Source: JALEFZ01 sp039817415 (GTDB lineage Bacteria > Bacteroidota > Bacteroidia > J057). Taken from it: a stretch of 64,000 nt of DNA. A program made the position numbers and the translations under genes. Position 1 is the first letter of the stretch, and every line of letters starts with the position of its first letter. The stretch is from positions 1-64,000 of the forward strand of contig JBCBVV010000024.1 of the NCBI GenBank assembly GCA_039817415.1. The letters are read 5' to 3'. The notes below the pieces were generated by a model. It did no database searches. It saw only the letters and a list, made by a program, of their open reading frames with translations, and was not told where the DNA came from. Positions 16,614 through 26,546 of the stretch are shown here, one piece after another.

Positions 16614-17726
16614 TTATTCCTTTAAGTGATTGATGATGATTCTATGGTTGCCCGTATCTGCCGCAGCTAGAATGTTTCCTTGTATACTTAGGGAGAAGGG
16701 CCAGTAATAACTGGTTTCTGTACTTCGGATGCTGTTTTTATTCTCACTTCCCGTTTGGAAGTTGTTTTGTCCTAATAGGTCTATGGCTTTGGTATTATGC
16801 GCTTGTGGGGTTTGGGGATACCAAAGAATCCGGCTATTCCCCGTATCTGCTACCCACAATCCTTCTTTATAGAAACAACTGTCATAGCACCAATTGAGGG
16901 TATTGGCTTCTGGGAACCAACCAAATTGATTTTGGCCATTAGCTTCAAAGGAAGGCTGCCCAATGATCACATCGGCTTGTTTGTCAAATCCATCTTGCCA
17001 TTGGTTCCAAAGCAGAACGCGGTAATATTGCGTATCGGTAATGGCCATTTTTCCCTCAGGAGATATTTTCACAGAATATGGCCAAATGGCATCTTTATGA
17101 TCATAATCTCTTTCGGTAAAACTTGCCTTGCCAATGACCCCATTGGCTTCTACGAATGATCGTGATGGGATCTCTTTGAAATAAAGCACCCTTCTATTTC
17201 CCGTATCTGCTATCCAAAGGGAGGTACCATCAGAAAATACCCCATAGGGCCAATTCAAAGATTGGGCAGAAGGAGGACTTGCGATACCTTCCACATTAGG
17301 TTCATTTGAGGTAAAATCGGGCTGTCCGATCACCACATCTGCAGCTTGCCCATCTTTCTCCGGAAAGCTAAGCCAAATCAAGACGCGGTGGTTCCAGGCA
17401 TCAGCTACAATAAGCCTTTGACCATCTGTCCAAATACCTGATGGATAGAGTAGGGTAGAGGCAGTTACTTTCCCACCTGAATTCCTCCCTACACCAGAAG
17501 CATTGGATTGACCTAAGGTGATATCTGGAGATTGGAAAGGGGAATCCGGTATGTTATTCCAAATAAACACCCTATTCTGACCGGTATCGGAAACCAGAAG
17601 TTTATGGCTATGAATAGACACCCCCCGAGGTGCGAGTAAGGGGTTTCCTTCTTCTCCCTGGAAGACGAGAATGCTGGAAACCAAATCCGATTGTATTCTT
17701 GAATCAGTATGAAGCATTTTTAACAA
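16614..17726 (-). CDS. NHL-repeat protein of hydrogenase locus
   Basis: 370 residues, no signal peptide. At least five NHL-type blades are visible, each with a variant of (V/I)(A/S)D(T/A)xNxR(V/I): LLVSDTGQNRVFIW, LIVADAWNHRVLIW, LWIADTGNRRVLYF, MAITDTQYYRVLLW, LWVADTGNSRILWY and LAAADTGNHRIII. It should form a cytoplasmic six-blade propeller for protein contacts. NHL proteins accompany group 2a and 1h hydrogenases elsewhere. Its exact step is unknown. The start overlaps the hypE stop by 7 bases. Confidence 0.88.
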   Translation of the reverse strand: MLKMLHTDSRIQSDLVSSILVFQGEEGNPLLAPRGVSIHSHKLLVSDTGQNRVFIWNNIPDSPFQSPDITLGQSNASGVGRNSGGKVTASTLLYPSGIWTDGQRLIVADAWNHRVLIWLSFPEKDGQAADVVIGQPDFTSNEPNVEGIASPPSAQSLNWPYGVFSDGTSLWIADTGNRRVLYFKEIPSRSFVEANGVIGKASFTERDYDHKDAIWPYSVKISPEGKMAITDTQYYRVLLWNQWQDGFDKQADVIIGQPSFEANGQNQFGWFPEANTLNWCYDSCFYKEGLWVADTGNSRILWYPQTPQAHNTKAIDLLGQNNFQTGSENKNSIRSTETSYYWPFSLSIQGNILAAADTGNHRIIINHLKE

Positions 17727-18778
17727 ATTCTGGGTAATTGTTCACCTACCATCATGTGGACGACTCTTTTTCCTCCTACTCCCGAGTTCAGGATTACCTG
17801 ACGTGGATGATTTTCTACCACTTCGCCTATGATAGCAGCATCCTCAAAGCCTTCAATGGACTGTAGCTTCCCTAAGATGGCATCAGCTGAACCCGCTTCT
17901 ACAATCGTCAGGAAGATTCCTTCATTGGCAACATATAGAGGATCAAGCCCTAGCAATTCACAGCCCCCTTTGACTTCTTCAAGCATAGGAATGCGATTGC
18001 TAGATAGTTCTATCCCTAATTGGGTATCCCTTGCCAGTTCGTTCAAGGTGGAGGCGACTCCCCCTCTGGTGGGATCTCTCAAAATTTTGATTGAATCACC
18101 AAAGTCATCTAATAAATACATGACTGCATGATTCAAACACTTTGTATCGCTGGTAATGGTCGTATCAAATTCTAGCCCCTCTCTTACCGACATGATCGCG
18201 ATGCCATGGCTAGCAACTGCCCCGCTCACGATGATCTTGTCCCCAACCTTGATTCGGTCGGAATCAATATGGGCTTTGGGATGAATACTTCCCACACCAG
18301 AGGTGTTGATAAAGATTTGATCTCCTTTTCCTCGCTCTACCACCTTGGTATCGCCTGTAACAATTTGGACACCGGCTTTGTCGCAAGCTGCCTTTATTCC
18401 AAGTAGGATATTCCATAGTTCCTCAATTCTCAGTCCCTCTTCAATGATGAAGCTAAGGGATAAATATTGAGGGATGGCCCCACTCATGGCAAGGTCATTC
18501 ACAGTACCGTTCACCGCTAATTCTCCAATGTTTCCACCAGGAAAGAAAATAGGAGATACTACAAAGCTATCTGTCGTGAAGGCCATTTTGCCCGAAAGAT
18601 TAAGGGTGGCCCCATCATGTCTTTTGTCAAGAATAGGATTAGATAAGGCCTCCATGATCACTTTGTCTAGCAGTTGGTTGGTCAACAATCCTCCGCTTCC
18701 ATGACCGAGTGTAACAATGTCAAAGTCTAGCTTTGGCATCGGGCAGCTAAGCTGCATATGTAGGGTTGATTGATTCAT
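17720..18778 (-). CDS. hypE: Hydrogenase maturation protein HypE
   Basis: Dehydrates the thiocarbamoyl group on its C-terminal cysteine to make the cyanide ligand of the active-site iron. There are 352 residues of the PurM/AIR-synthase-like fold, with GHGSGG near the N-terminus, the ATP-binding VTGDTKVVERGKGD stretch and DPTRGGVASTLNE. The protein ends in PRIC, which provides the essential terminal Cys. It overlaps hypD by 4 bases. Confidence 0.96.
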   Translation of the reverse strand: MNQSTLHMQLSCPMPKLDFDIVTLGHGSGGLLTNQLLDKVIMEALSNPILDKRHDGATLNLSGKMAFTTDSFVVSPIFFPGGNIGELAVNGTVNDLAMSGAIPQYLSLSFIIEEGLRIEELWNILLGIKAACDKAGVQIVTGDTKVVERGKGDQIFINTSGVGSIHPKAHIDSDRIKVGDKIIVSGAVASHGIAIMSVREGLEFDTTITSDTKCLNHAVMYLLDDFGDSIKILRDPTRGGVASTLNELARDTQLGIELSSNRIPMLEEVKGGCELLGLDPLYVANEGIFLTIVEAGSADAILGKLQSIEGFEDAAIIGEVVENHPRQVILNSGVGGKRVVHMMVGEQLPRIC

Positions 18779-19887
18779 GATTCTACCTGTTCCAATTCGT
18801 GAATGGCATTGCTAAAATTGTAATAAGCGGCACAGGCACCTTCGGAGCTTACCATCGGAGCGCCTAGTGGATTTTGAGGGGTGCATTTCTTTCCAAAGGC
18901 TGGACATTGCTGGGGTTTTTTGATCCCTTTCAAAACCAGTCCTGCAATACATTCTGCTGATTCGGGAGCTTCCTCCACATCTATATGAAACTTTTTATTG
19001 GCATCGTAGATAGCATATTCTTCCTTTACTTCATATCCACTTTCGGGGATGGTCCCAATACCTCGCCAGGCTCTATCCTTGATGTCAAAAATCTGATATA
19101 TAACGTTTTTTGCATTAGGATTGCCTTCTGCTGCTACTACACGGCTATATTGATTTTCCAGATTGGCTTTTTTCGCTTCTAGTTGCTTGACCGTCATCAG
19201 AATCCCATGTAGAATATCCACGGGTTCAAAGCCTGTTACTACAATAGGGATATCATAGTCCTCTACGATAGGGTAATATTCTTCCAAGCCCATGATGGTA
19301 CAAACATGCCCTGCTGCGAGGAAGGCATCGATTTGACTCTCTGGATCATTGATGACTGCCTCCATGGCAGGAGGAACCAAGACATGGGAGGTTAAGATGG
19401 AATAATTGGTTACTCCCTGTCTTTCTGCATGAACCACTGAAAGTGCATTAGCAGGCGCAGTGGTTTCAAAACCCACAGCAAAAAAGACGACTTCCTTTTC
19501 CGGATTATCAATGGCTAGTTTGACAGCTTCTAATGGAGAATAAAGAATTCTGACATCTGCACCTTCGGCCTTGGCCTGAAGTAAACTCTTTTTACTACCC
19601 GGCACCCTTAGCATATCTCCAAAAGAACAGAGGATGACATTGTCCTGTTCTGCAAGATGTATGGCTTTGTCTATTTTTTCTAAAGGCGTTACACAAACAG
19701 GGCAACCTGGCCCATGAATCATGGTAATCTCATCTGGGAGAATGTTAATGATCCCGTGTTTCACCAGGCTGTGGGTTTGTCCCCCACATACTTCCATGAT
19801 TTTCCACGGTTGAGTAACTGTTTTCTTTATTTCATCCAGGTATTGGTTGGCGAGTTCTGGATCTCTGTATTCCGTTAGGTATTTCAT
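18775..19887 (-). CDS. hypD: Hydrogenase maturation protein HypD
   Basis: Scaffold on which the Fe(CN)2CO group is assembled together with HypC. There are 370 residues. The conserved cysteine motifs CGGQTHS and GPGCPVCVTP are present, as is the C-terminal cysteine set that binds a 4Fe-4S cluster (CPAFGKKCTP and SEGACAAYY). It overlaps hypC and hypE by 4 bases each, as expected for a tightly coupled hypCDE operon. Confidence 0.96.
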   Translation of the reverse strand: MKYLTEYRDPELANQYLDEIKKTVTQPWKIMEVCGGQTHSLVKHGIINILPDEITMIHGPGCPVCVTPLEKIDKAIHLAEQDNVILCSFGDMLRVPGSKKSLLQAKAEGADVRILYSPLEAVKLAIDNPEKEVVFFAVGFETTAPANALSVVHAERQGVTNYSILTSHVLVPPAMEAVINDPESQIDAFLAAGHVCTIMGLEEYYPIVEDYDIPIVVTGFEPVDILHGILMTVKQLEAKKANLENQYSRVVAAEGNPNAKNVIYQIFDIKDRAWRGIGTIPESGYEVKEEYAIYDANKKFHIDVEEAPESAECIAGLVLKGIKKPQQCPAFGKKCTPQNPLGAPMVSSEGACAAYYNFSNAIHELEQVES

Positions 19888-20201
19888 GATGTTGGATGTT
19901 GGGTGGAAGAAGGGTCAGATCGATAGGTAGAGGGATCGGGTAAGTGCGATTTTATCTCTTGGAGTTCTTCGAGTTCCCCAATTTGTTCAAGGTAGGTAAA
20001 GGTCTTTTTGGCTTCCTCTTCATTTACCACAGAAATGGCCACACCAACGTGTACCAGGACGTAATCTCCCTCCTTGGCATGGGGAACCATTTCTAAACTG
20101 GCCTCCTTCATGATGCCGCCAAAGGATACTTTTGCCATCCGAACCATGCCATTGTATTGGCTTTCTATGGATTTTATTTTACCGGGAATCGCGAGACACA
20201 T
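19884..20201 (-). CDS. hypC: Hydrogenase maturation chaperone HypC
   Basis: 105 residues, beginning MCLAIPGKI with the essential Cys2, followed by the usual small beta-barrel (VPHAKEGDYVLVHVGVAISVV). The C-terminal tail of about 25 residues, rich in Ser, Thr and Pro, is a little longer than usual. It escorts the iron complex from HypD to the large subunit. It lies 3 bases after hypF and overlaps hypD. Confidence 0.96.
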   Translation of the reverse strand: MCLAIPGKIKSIESQYNGMVRMAKVSFGGIMKEASLEMVPHAKEGDYVLVHVGVAISVVNEEEAKKTFTYLEQIGELEELQEIKSHLPDPSTYRSDPSSTQHPTS

Positions 20202-20204
20202 ATG

Positions 20205-22457
20205 TTACGATTTAGGATGTAAAAATTGATATAGCATTAACTGACCGAAGGATATGTTTTCATCATTCGGGCTTAACTGCTTATGAAAATGGAGCTTGTA
20301 ATCCTCCCCTAATTGTTGGATCACTAGATCGATCAATAAGGCATTCTGGAATACACCTCCACTAAAGGCAATTTTATCACACTTGAGATAGTCAGCAACC
20401 TTCCTGATCATTGATACCAGACTTAGATGGAATTTGAAGGCTATTTCCTCTTTGGCTAATCCCTGCTTTAAGTCTGCTAAGATTTGACGCATAAGGTCTT
20501 TTGTTAGTATTTTTTGATCTTCCAAATCCACATGATATGGCTCAGTCTTTCCAGTATGATTTTCCGCCAAAGTCTGTAGTTTCATGGCTGCCTCCCCTTC
20601 AAAATGTTGCACATCGCAATTGACTACTAGGGCTGCAACGGCATCAAATATTCTTCCTATACTGCTGGATGTCTGTCTCGAACGTTGTAGAACCTGATCA
20701 TAAATTCTAAGTTCTGTCGCCTTGAATTTTTTTCTGACTCTATCTTCTTCTGGGCATAGGCTCAAGGCAGAAAGTCTAGGTTCTTTGGCCATTTTATCAC
20801 CTCCTACAAGAGGAAAAGGATTCATATAGGCTGAGCGTTCTATCCTTTGGTCCTGATAAAGGAAAAATTCCCCACCCCAAATTTGTTGATCCTCTCCATA
20901 CCCAGTCCCATCCCAAATGACTCCCAAGACGGGCTCCTCACTTTCAAACAACTGATGTTCACCTAAAATGGCCGCGAAATGTGCTTTGTGGTGTTGAAAA
21001 GCATAAGATGGAATGCCTAATTCATGGGCAATCGTTCCTGCGAGAAAAGTGCTACTGTATTGTGGGTGAAGATCATGAAGGACAACCTTGGGCACTTTGC
21101 CAAGAACCCTTTGGAAATGGCTAAGCACCTTTTTGTAGGCGATTTGTGTATCATAATAGGACAAATCTCCTAGAAATTGACTGATGAATACATTGCCCTC
21201 GTGTAGGAAGGTCAAGGAAGATTTTAAATCTGCTCCACAAGCCAACACATTTTCTGTTGGAAGTGCTAATTCCTCAAAAAAGTAGTTTGGCGCCATTCCC
21301 CTAGATCTTCTGATGATGATCTTTTGCTGGTTCAAAGGACTGTAGCAAACGACACTATCGTCTTGCGGAATGTGGATGTCTCTATTATTGCCGAGGACGA
21401 AATCTGCTATTCCTTCAAACTTACCTTCATCTTCATCTTGATACATGATTGGAGATCTGCTGATGTTCCCGCTAGTAGCCACTACTGGACCCTGATGATG
21501 ATCTAGTAATAGTTGAAAAAGAGGAGCATATGGAATCATCACTCCTATTTTCCCCAATCCATGAGTAATCCCATTTGGCAAATGAAGGTCAGTCTTTGGC
21601 TTAAGAAGCACGATAGGCGATACTTCACTTGTTAGCTCATGGTACTCGGCGGTTGAAAGATGGAAGTTTTCTAGACTTTCAATGGAAGGATACATGAGCG
21701 CAAAAGGCTTGCTGGGTCGCTGTTTCCTTTCTCTAAGCAAGGCAATGGCCTCCTGGTGATAGGCATCGCAACAAAGTAAATAACCCCCAATGCCTTTGAT
21801 CGCTACGATTTTTCCAGCCTTCCATAAGGTGGATACATGCTGGATAATCTCTTGTGTATTCCCTATGAAAATCACTTGGCCAGCAGTAGTAGTAAGCCTT
21901 AGTTGAATACCGCACTCCTGACAAGAATTCGTTTGAGAATAATGTCTCCGTTCATAAGGGTTATGATACTCTTCTTGACAGCTAGGACACATATCAAAGG
22001 AATCCATACTGGTGTATTCTCTGTCATATGGAAGTTGCGTGATGATAGAGAACCTGGGCCCACAATTGGTACAGGTGATAAAAGGATATCCATAACGTCT
22101 ATCAGAAGGATTTCTTAATTCCTCTCTACAATCCTGACAAAGGGCATAATCTGGCGTAAATAACACCTGATTGACTGACGCTTTTTGGCTGTCTCTTATC
22201 TCAAATGTGTCAAAGAACGTAGAATCTATTTCTTCTATCTGATGATCTGTAATTCTAGCCAAGGAAGGTGCTTCTTCCAGAACCTCTTTGTAGAAGGAAA
22301 AAGCATGATCAGGAGTGGCTTGAAAGGAAATACTTACTCCTTCTGGACCATTGCTCACATAGCCTAACAAATGATGGGCACGTGCTTTTTGAAATACATA
22401 GGGTCTGAATCCTACTCCCTGAACAATTCCACGAATACGAATCAACCAAGTTTTCAT
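20205..22457 (-). CDS. hypF: Carbamoyltransferase HypF
   Basis: Activates carbamoyl phosphate and transfers the carbamoyl group to the HypE cysteine. There are 750 residues with the full domain order: acylphosphatase (residues 1-90, GIVQGVGFRPYVFQKA), two zinc fingers (CQDC with CTNC, then CPSC with CQEC, about 108-185), a YrdC-like ATP-binding domain (about 200-390) and the Kae1-like transferase domain with SYAFQHHKAHFAA. It overlaps hypB by 4 bases. Confidence 0.97.
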   Translation of the reverse strand: MKTWLIRIRGIVQGVGFRPYVFQKARAHHLLGYVSNGPEGVSISFQATPDHAFSFYKEVLEEAPSLARITDHQIEEIDSTFFDTFEIRDSQKASVNQVLFTPDYALCQDCREELRNPSDRRYGYPFITCTNCGPRFSIITQLPYDREYTSMDSFDMCPSCQEEYHNPYERRHYSQTNSCQECGIQLRLTTTAGQVIFIGNTQEIIQHVSTLWKAGKIVAIKGIGGYLLCCDAYHQEAIALLRERKQRPSKPFALMYPSIESLENFHLSTAEYHELTSEVSPIVLLKPKTDLHLPNGITHGLGKIGVMIPYAPLFQLLLDHHQGPVVATSGNISRSPIMYQDEDEGKFEGIADFVLGNNRDIHIPQDDSVVCYSPLNQQKIIIRRSRGMAPNYFFEELALPTENVLACGADLKSSLTFLHEGNVFISQFLGDLSYYDTQIAYKKVLSHFQRVLGKVPKVVLHDLHPQYSSTFLAGTIAHELGIPSYAFQHHKAHFAAILGEHQLFESEEPVLGVIWDGTGYGEDQQIWGGEFFLYQDQRIERSAYMNPFPLVGGDKMAKEPRLSALSLCPEEDRVRKKFKATELRIYDQVLQRSRQTSSSIGRIFDAVAALVVNCDVQHFEGEAAMKLQTLAENHTGKTEPYHVDLEDQKILTKDLMRQILADLKQGLAKEEIAFKFHLSLVSMIRKVADYLKCDKIAFSGGVFQNALLIDLVIQQLGEDYKLHFHKQLSPNDENISFGQLMLYQFLHPKS

Positions 22458-23170
22458 GCGGGCGTTTCAGCCTTCAGACCTTGTTTTTCAGCTACCTTAT
22501 CCAATAACCAATTACACCACTGATCGATTCCATCACCATTCAGGCTACTTACCGTCATAACTTCCAACTCGTAGTTGATCTCTCTCGCATCCTTTACTAC
22601 TGCATCAACGCTAAAGGGTAAATAGGGGAGGAGGTCCGCCTTTGATACCACCATCATATCACTGGTGAGAAACATTTTTGGGTATTTCTTTGGTTTGTCA
22701 TCACCCTCTGTGGTGGCAATGACTGTCACTCGTAAATCCTCGCCCAAATCGAAAGAAGCTGGACAAACAAGATTACCTACATTCTCCACAATGAGAATAT
22801 CTGTATCAGAGATATCCAAGGACTCAATTCCCTGCCAAATCATTTGGGCCTCTAAATGACAGATTCCCCCTGTAACAATTTGAAGAGCTTTCCCTCCAAC
22901 TTCTCGCAACCTTTCTGCGTCCCTTTCGGTTTCTAAATCTCCTACAAGGATTTTGATTCGAGCTTTGTTTCCAATTCGTTTGACGGTTTCTTGCAGAAGG
23001 GTGGTTTTCCCACTTCCAGGCGAAGAAACAATGTTGAGCATAAGAATATTCTTCTCAGCCATGATTTTTCTGATACCTTCTGCCACAAAGTCGTTGGCTT
23101 TGAGAAGGTTCATGGAAGTATTGTCGCATTGGACGGTACCTCTTGCTGCTTTATTGGATTTTTGGATCAT
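22454..23170 (-). CDS. hypB: Nickel-inserting GTPase HypB
   Basis: 238 residues. The GTPase P-loop is SSPGSGKTTLL. The metal-site motif GGICHLEAQM supplies Cys and His between the subunits. A later NVGNLVCP block and SKADLLPYLP complete the G domain. There is no His-rich N-terminal stretch, so it is a GTPase without nickel storage. It is the first gene of the long block running to the TetR gene at 13581, so its promoter lies in 23171-23435. Confidence 0.96.
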   Translation of the reverse strand: MIQKSNKAARGTVQCDNTSMNLLKANDFVAEGIRKIMAEKNILMLNIVSSPGSGKTTLLQETVKRIGNKARIKILVGDLETERDAERLREVGGKALQIVTGGICHLEAQMIWQGIESLDISDTDILIVENVGNLVCPASFDLGEDLRVTVIATTEGDDKPKKYPKMFLTSDMMVVSKADLLPYLPFSVDAVVKDAREINYELEVMTVSSLNGDGIDQWCNWLLDKVAEKQGLKAETPA

Positions 23171-23435
23171 ATATTAATAAATGGTTATGTGAATATATAT
23201 CAAGCATAATCCATTACAAAGGAAAAAAGGAGTTTAGTAAATATTTTCTAAAATGATTTTTTAGCTCATCCTTAGTAGAAATTGGAAAGAACAATCGATA
23301 TTTTTTATCCTAAAAAAAGCTAGTGAATGGGGATGAAGGTATGGGCATAATTTGTAGCTCGAGAAATATGAAAATTTCTTGATTATTCCCTCAAATAATC
23401 GATTCTTACAGCAACTTCAATAACCTAATTCAAGC
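23171..23435. promoter_or_regulatory. Divergent promoter region hypB / phoX-like
   Basis: 265 bases between two divergent genes. ATTTTCTAAAA (23243-23253) is identical to part of the palindrome before hupS, at a similar distance from the start codon (73 against 87 bases). It overlaps a weaker palindrome, CTAAAAtgattTTTTAG (23248-23264). This shared element is the main evidence for joint control of the two hydrogenase operons. Confidence 0.45.
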
Positions 23436-24824
23436 ATGAACAGAAGATCATTTGTCAAAAGTTCTGCATGGGTCTCTTTAGGCTTCATGGGGCTGTATAG
23501 CTGTGTCAATCGCAGTGGGGAAACTGCTACCATTCCCAAGACAATTAAGTTGGAACCTGATCCCGGTAACTACCTTGACCTTCCCGAAGGCTTTTCTTAC
23601 AACATCATTTCCAAATCCGGCACTGAAATGAGCGATGGATTTCTCGTTCCTGGAAGGCCCGATGGCATGGGAACCTTTCTAAATGGGGAAGGAATGGTTG
23701 TGATTGTAAGGAACCATGAAAATAATCCTGAAGCATTGGCTACAGAGGCCTTATTCAACAGTCCATTTGGGCGTGAGCAGGATAAAATGGAGGGATATTT
23801 GGAACTTCCTATTTATGACGCTGGTTATAGAAAAAATCCTGGCGTTGGCGGTACTACTACCTTGATTTTTGATGAAACAGAAGGACAGGTCAAAGAAGAG
23901 TACTTAAGCCTGGCGGGTACCTATCGAAATTGTGCGGGAGGAATTACCCCTTGGGGCAGTTGGTTGACCTGTGAGGAGGATGTAACCAATGGAAATGATG
24001 AATTTGCCGAACAGGACCACGGTTATGTATTCGAAGTGCCTGCATTTGCGAAAGGCTTGGCGGAACCAAAGCCTATCAAAGCCATGGGTAGGTTCAACCA
24101 TGAGGCAGTGGCAGTTGACCCGCAATCAAGTATTGTGTACCTGACGGAGGACCGCTCGGATGGGTTGATTTATAGATTTATCCCAAATAGCAAAGAGAAT
24201 ATGTTTGGAGGTGGAATACTTCAGGCACTGGTTATTAAGGGCCAAAAAAGCTGCGATACACGGAATTGGGAAGAAGAGAAGGTGAAGGAGAATGAGGCAT
24301 ATGAGGTAGAATGGATTACGCTAGAAAACATTGATACGCCCGAAGATGACCTAAGACAAAGGGGATTTGAAGCAGGTGCTGCGAGATTTGCACGAGGAGA
24401 AGGAATTTGGATGGGAAAAGGAGAAATTTTTATTGCCTGTACCAATGGAGGAAGTCAAAAGTGTGGGCAAATCTTTCGTTATGTACTATCTGAGAATGAG
24501 GGAGAAGAAGGGGAAAAGGAAAGCCCCGCTACCTTGGAGCTCTTCATTGAATCCAAGAGCAAATCTGTTCTTCATATGTGTGACAACCTGACCATTTCCC
24601 CTACAGGAGATATCTTTATCTGTGAAGACAATGGAGAGTTGAACAGAATACACCTTGTGGACCAGAAAGGGAATATTTCTCTTTTTGCTGTCAATCGTTA
24701 TTCTAATTCTGAATTTGCTGGGCCTGTCTTCTCTCCATCTGGTAAGACGATGTTTGTCAACATTCAGGAAAGTGGAGATACTATTGCCATAACGGGACCT
24801 TGGTCCGAGCTTAAGTTGGGATAG
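23436..24824 (+). CDS. PhoX-family (DUF839) protein, Tat-exported lipoprotein
   Basis: 462 residues. The N-terminus has a twin-arginine motif (NRRSFVKSSA), a hydrophobic stretch and a lipobox-like GLYSC, so it is probably a Tat-exported lipoprotein. The body matches the PhoX/DUF839 beta-propeller, including NHENNP, GTYRNCAGGITPWGSWLTCEE, GRFNHEAVAVDP, YLTEDR and CDNLTISPTGDIFICED. PhoX enzymes are Ca/Fe alkaline phosphatases with many acidic metal ligands, and several of these blocks are kept. Whether this copy is a phosphatase or an oxidoreductase-like relative is uncertain. It is transcribed away from hypB and ends 10 bases before a convergent gene. Confidence 0.82.
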   Translation: MNRRSFVKSSAWVSLGFMGLYSCVNRSGETATIPKTIKLEPDPGNYLDLPEGFSYNIISKSGTEMSDGFLVPGRPDGMGTFLNGEGMVVIVRNHENNPEALATEALFNSPFGREQDKMEGYLELPIYDAGYRKNPGVGGTTTLIFDETEGQVKEEYLSLAGTYRNCAGGITPWGSWLTCEEDVTNGNDEFAEQDHGYVFEVPAFAKGLAEPKPIKAMGRFNHEAVAVDPQSSIVYLTEDRSDGLIYRFIPNSKENMFGGGILQALVIKGQKSCDTRNWEEEKVKENEAYEVEWITLENIDTPEDDLRQRGFEAGAARFARGEGIWMGKGEIFIACTNGGSQKCGQIFRYVLSENEGEEGEKESPATLELFIESKSKSVLHMCDNLTISPTGDIFICEDNGELNRIHLVDQKGNISLFAVNRYSNSEFAGPVFSPSGKTMFVNIQESGDTIAITGPWSELKLG

Positions 24825-24834
24825 CAAGGAGATC

Positions 24835-25644
24835 CTAGTGATTATACCAAATTCTTTGGTAATGATTTTCGTGTAGCTTGGCAATCTTCTTGTCTGGTTG
24901 ACCGATGGAAACATACATGGAGAAGGGATGGAGAATTCCCTCCACTTCTTTGATATCAGTAAAATGTGCGGTGAAGGAGATAAAGGTAAATATCTCCCTC
25001 ACCGTAAAATGTAGCCATTCAATATGTCGAGTCTCTTTATCAATGTATAAGATGCATTGGTCGTAGTCAGCGTTGGGTGCTTCAGTTTTCCATGTGACGA
25101 AAAGTAAGTCATAGATTTTTCCCTCAACGGTGCCTTCTCCAGCATAAGCAATGATGGGTGCTTCATCGATCCGAAAAGGGAACTGAAACCAGTAATTCTT
25201 ATAAATCAGTTTATGGTGCGCCTGTTTATTCTGGACGAACTTCTTTTCTTCATAAGCTTGGAGGGAATAGGTTTTGTCCTCTTCTACTCCCCATATTTCT
25301 CCTCTTGTTGGGCCATTAAGAAGGGTCATGAAACAATTGTCTGTTCCAAGGGTGGAAGTCATGTTGAAGTGCTGGGGAATAGTATCCCATCCTGCAACTA
25401 GGGTATTGCCATACCATTCTGCAATTTGCTCGTAGCTTCCTTTTCCCTTTGCTAGCCAGTATTCTTTTCCTCCATAGGCTTCTTGCATTTCCTCCAACAG
25501 CTTTTTCCCCTCTGCAAGTTGGGTTGGACTGATACCTCCTTTTAAATCCTTTGTTCTGAGGTCTGTCAGGCTATTGACCATGAAAAGAGCAGCCACCAAC
25601 AGAAGGGCTAAGACGAATAATGAAATGTTAAATACTCTTTTCAT
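24835..25644 (-). CDS. Membrane-anchored DUF6503-like protein
   Basis: I start at the ATG at 25644 (MKRVFNISLFVLALLLVAALF), because the earlier ATG at 25686 lies inside the TetR gene upstream. The start is 10 bases after that gene's stop. From there the protein has 269 residues: an N-terminal signal anchor, then a soluble domain of beta-strands (LLFVTWKTE, CILYIDKETRHIEWLHFTV, GILHPFSMYVSIGQPDKK), which resembles the DUF6503 outer-envelope family with its lipoprotein-carrier-like fold. The substrate is unknown. It is very likely co-transcribed with the TetR gene. Confidence 0.7.
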   Translation of the reverse strand: MKRVFNISLFVLALLLVAALFMVNSLTDLRTKDLKGGISPTQLAEGKKLLEEMQEAYGGKEYWLAKGKGSYEQIAEWYGNTLVAGWDTIPQHFNMTSTLGTDNCFMTLLNGPTRGEIWGVEEDKTYSLQAYEEKKFVQNKQAHHKLIYKNYWFQFPFRIDEAPIIAYAGEGTVEGKIYDLLFVTWKTEAPNADYDQCILYIDKETRHIEWLHFTVREIFTFISFTAHFTDIKEVEGILHPFSMYVSIGQPDKKIAKLHENHYQRIWYNH

Positions 25645-25654
25645 AGCCTTTTTC

Positions 25655-26287
25655 TTATTGTTGCTCCTGGCGTTCCAAAAACTCATTGATCTGCTCGTAT
25701 TCCTCTCTTCCTTTTTCGGTCAGATAAGGCAGAATCATGTACCAGGTCATATCCTGCATATCCATTGGTTTTTGGGAAAAGGCCGTAGACCTAATAACCT
25801 TGGATTGAATATTCCAAAAAGCCCCTACCATCCATACATTGTGAGTCAGGAAATCATAATTAATCCCATTTTCTTCAGGAATCATTCTTCCAGTTTCTAT
25901 GTAGTAATCAAATAACAGGCGTCCCTGTTTAAAGCGCATCAAGTTGCTAGCCTCATATAGCTTTCCTACTTCAGGGTAATTTCTGATGATGAAGACAAGA
26001 TCATGGAAAAAAAAGCTGTGCTTATCCATGAAGTCCCTAAAACGAGCCATGATCTTTCTAAAGTCATGTAAGGTCAGGTAGCCTTCCAATTGAATAAAGT
26101 CCTGAGACTCCTCATGCATTCTTTCATACACCTCACGGATAAGGCTCTCCTTTGTCTTGTAGTGATAGGTGAGATTACCCGTACTAATGTTCAAGGCCGC
26201 AGCAATCTGGTTGGGTGAGGTGGAAGGAATTCCCTTCTCATTAAACAACTCAACCGCCTTCATAATGATCTTCTCTTTCAACTTCAT
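25655..26287 (-). CDS. TetR-family transcriptional regulator
   Basis: 210 residues. The N-terminal helix-turn-helix is EKIIMKAVELFNEKGI then ALNISTGNLTYHYKTKESLI. The C-terminal domain contains FFFHDLVFIIRNYPEVGKLY, close to the same region of the TetR gene at 14536-15186. It is divergent from the AOC-barrel-like gene over a 259-base gap, so it may control that gene and the following two. The ligand is unknown. Confidence 0.9.
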   Translation of the reverse strand: MKLKEKIIMKAVELFNEKGIPSTSPNQIAAALNISTGNLTYHYKTKESLIREVYERMHEESQDFIQLEGYLTLHDFRKIMARFRDFMDKHSFFFHDLVFIIRNYPEVGKLYEASNLMRFKQGRLLFDYYIETGRMIPEENGINYDFLTHNVWMVGAFWNIQSKVIRSTAFSQKPMDMQDMTWYMILPYLTEKGREEYEQINEFLERQEQQ

Positions 26288-26546
26288 ATCAGAAATTAGT
26301 ACTGTAGTGCTATTTAATTTTTATGAATAGTATAAATGTGCTAAATTTATTTATCATTTAGGTAATATGTGCCATTTTCCTCAAGAGAAGAATATTATAG
26401 CCTAGTTGATTGCCTTGAAGACAAGCTAATCCCAAGCTTTACTTACAAGGAAAGGCATATCAGAACTTGCTCTTTCATCAAAATAAATCTAACGCAGGCG
26501 ATGCCTGAACAGGAATCACTTCATTACTCGCAAAAAAATTGAAGAT

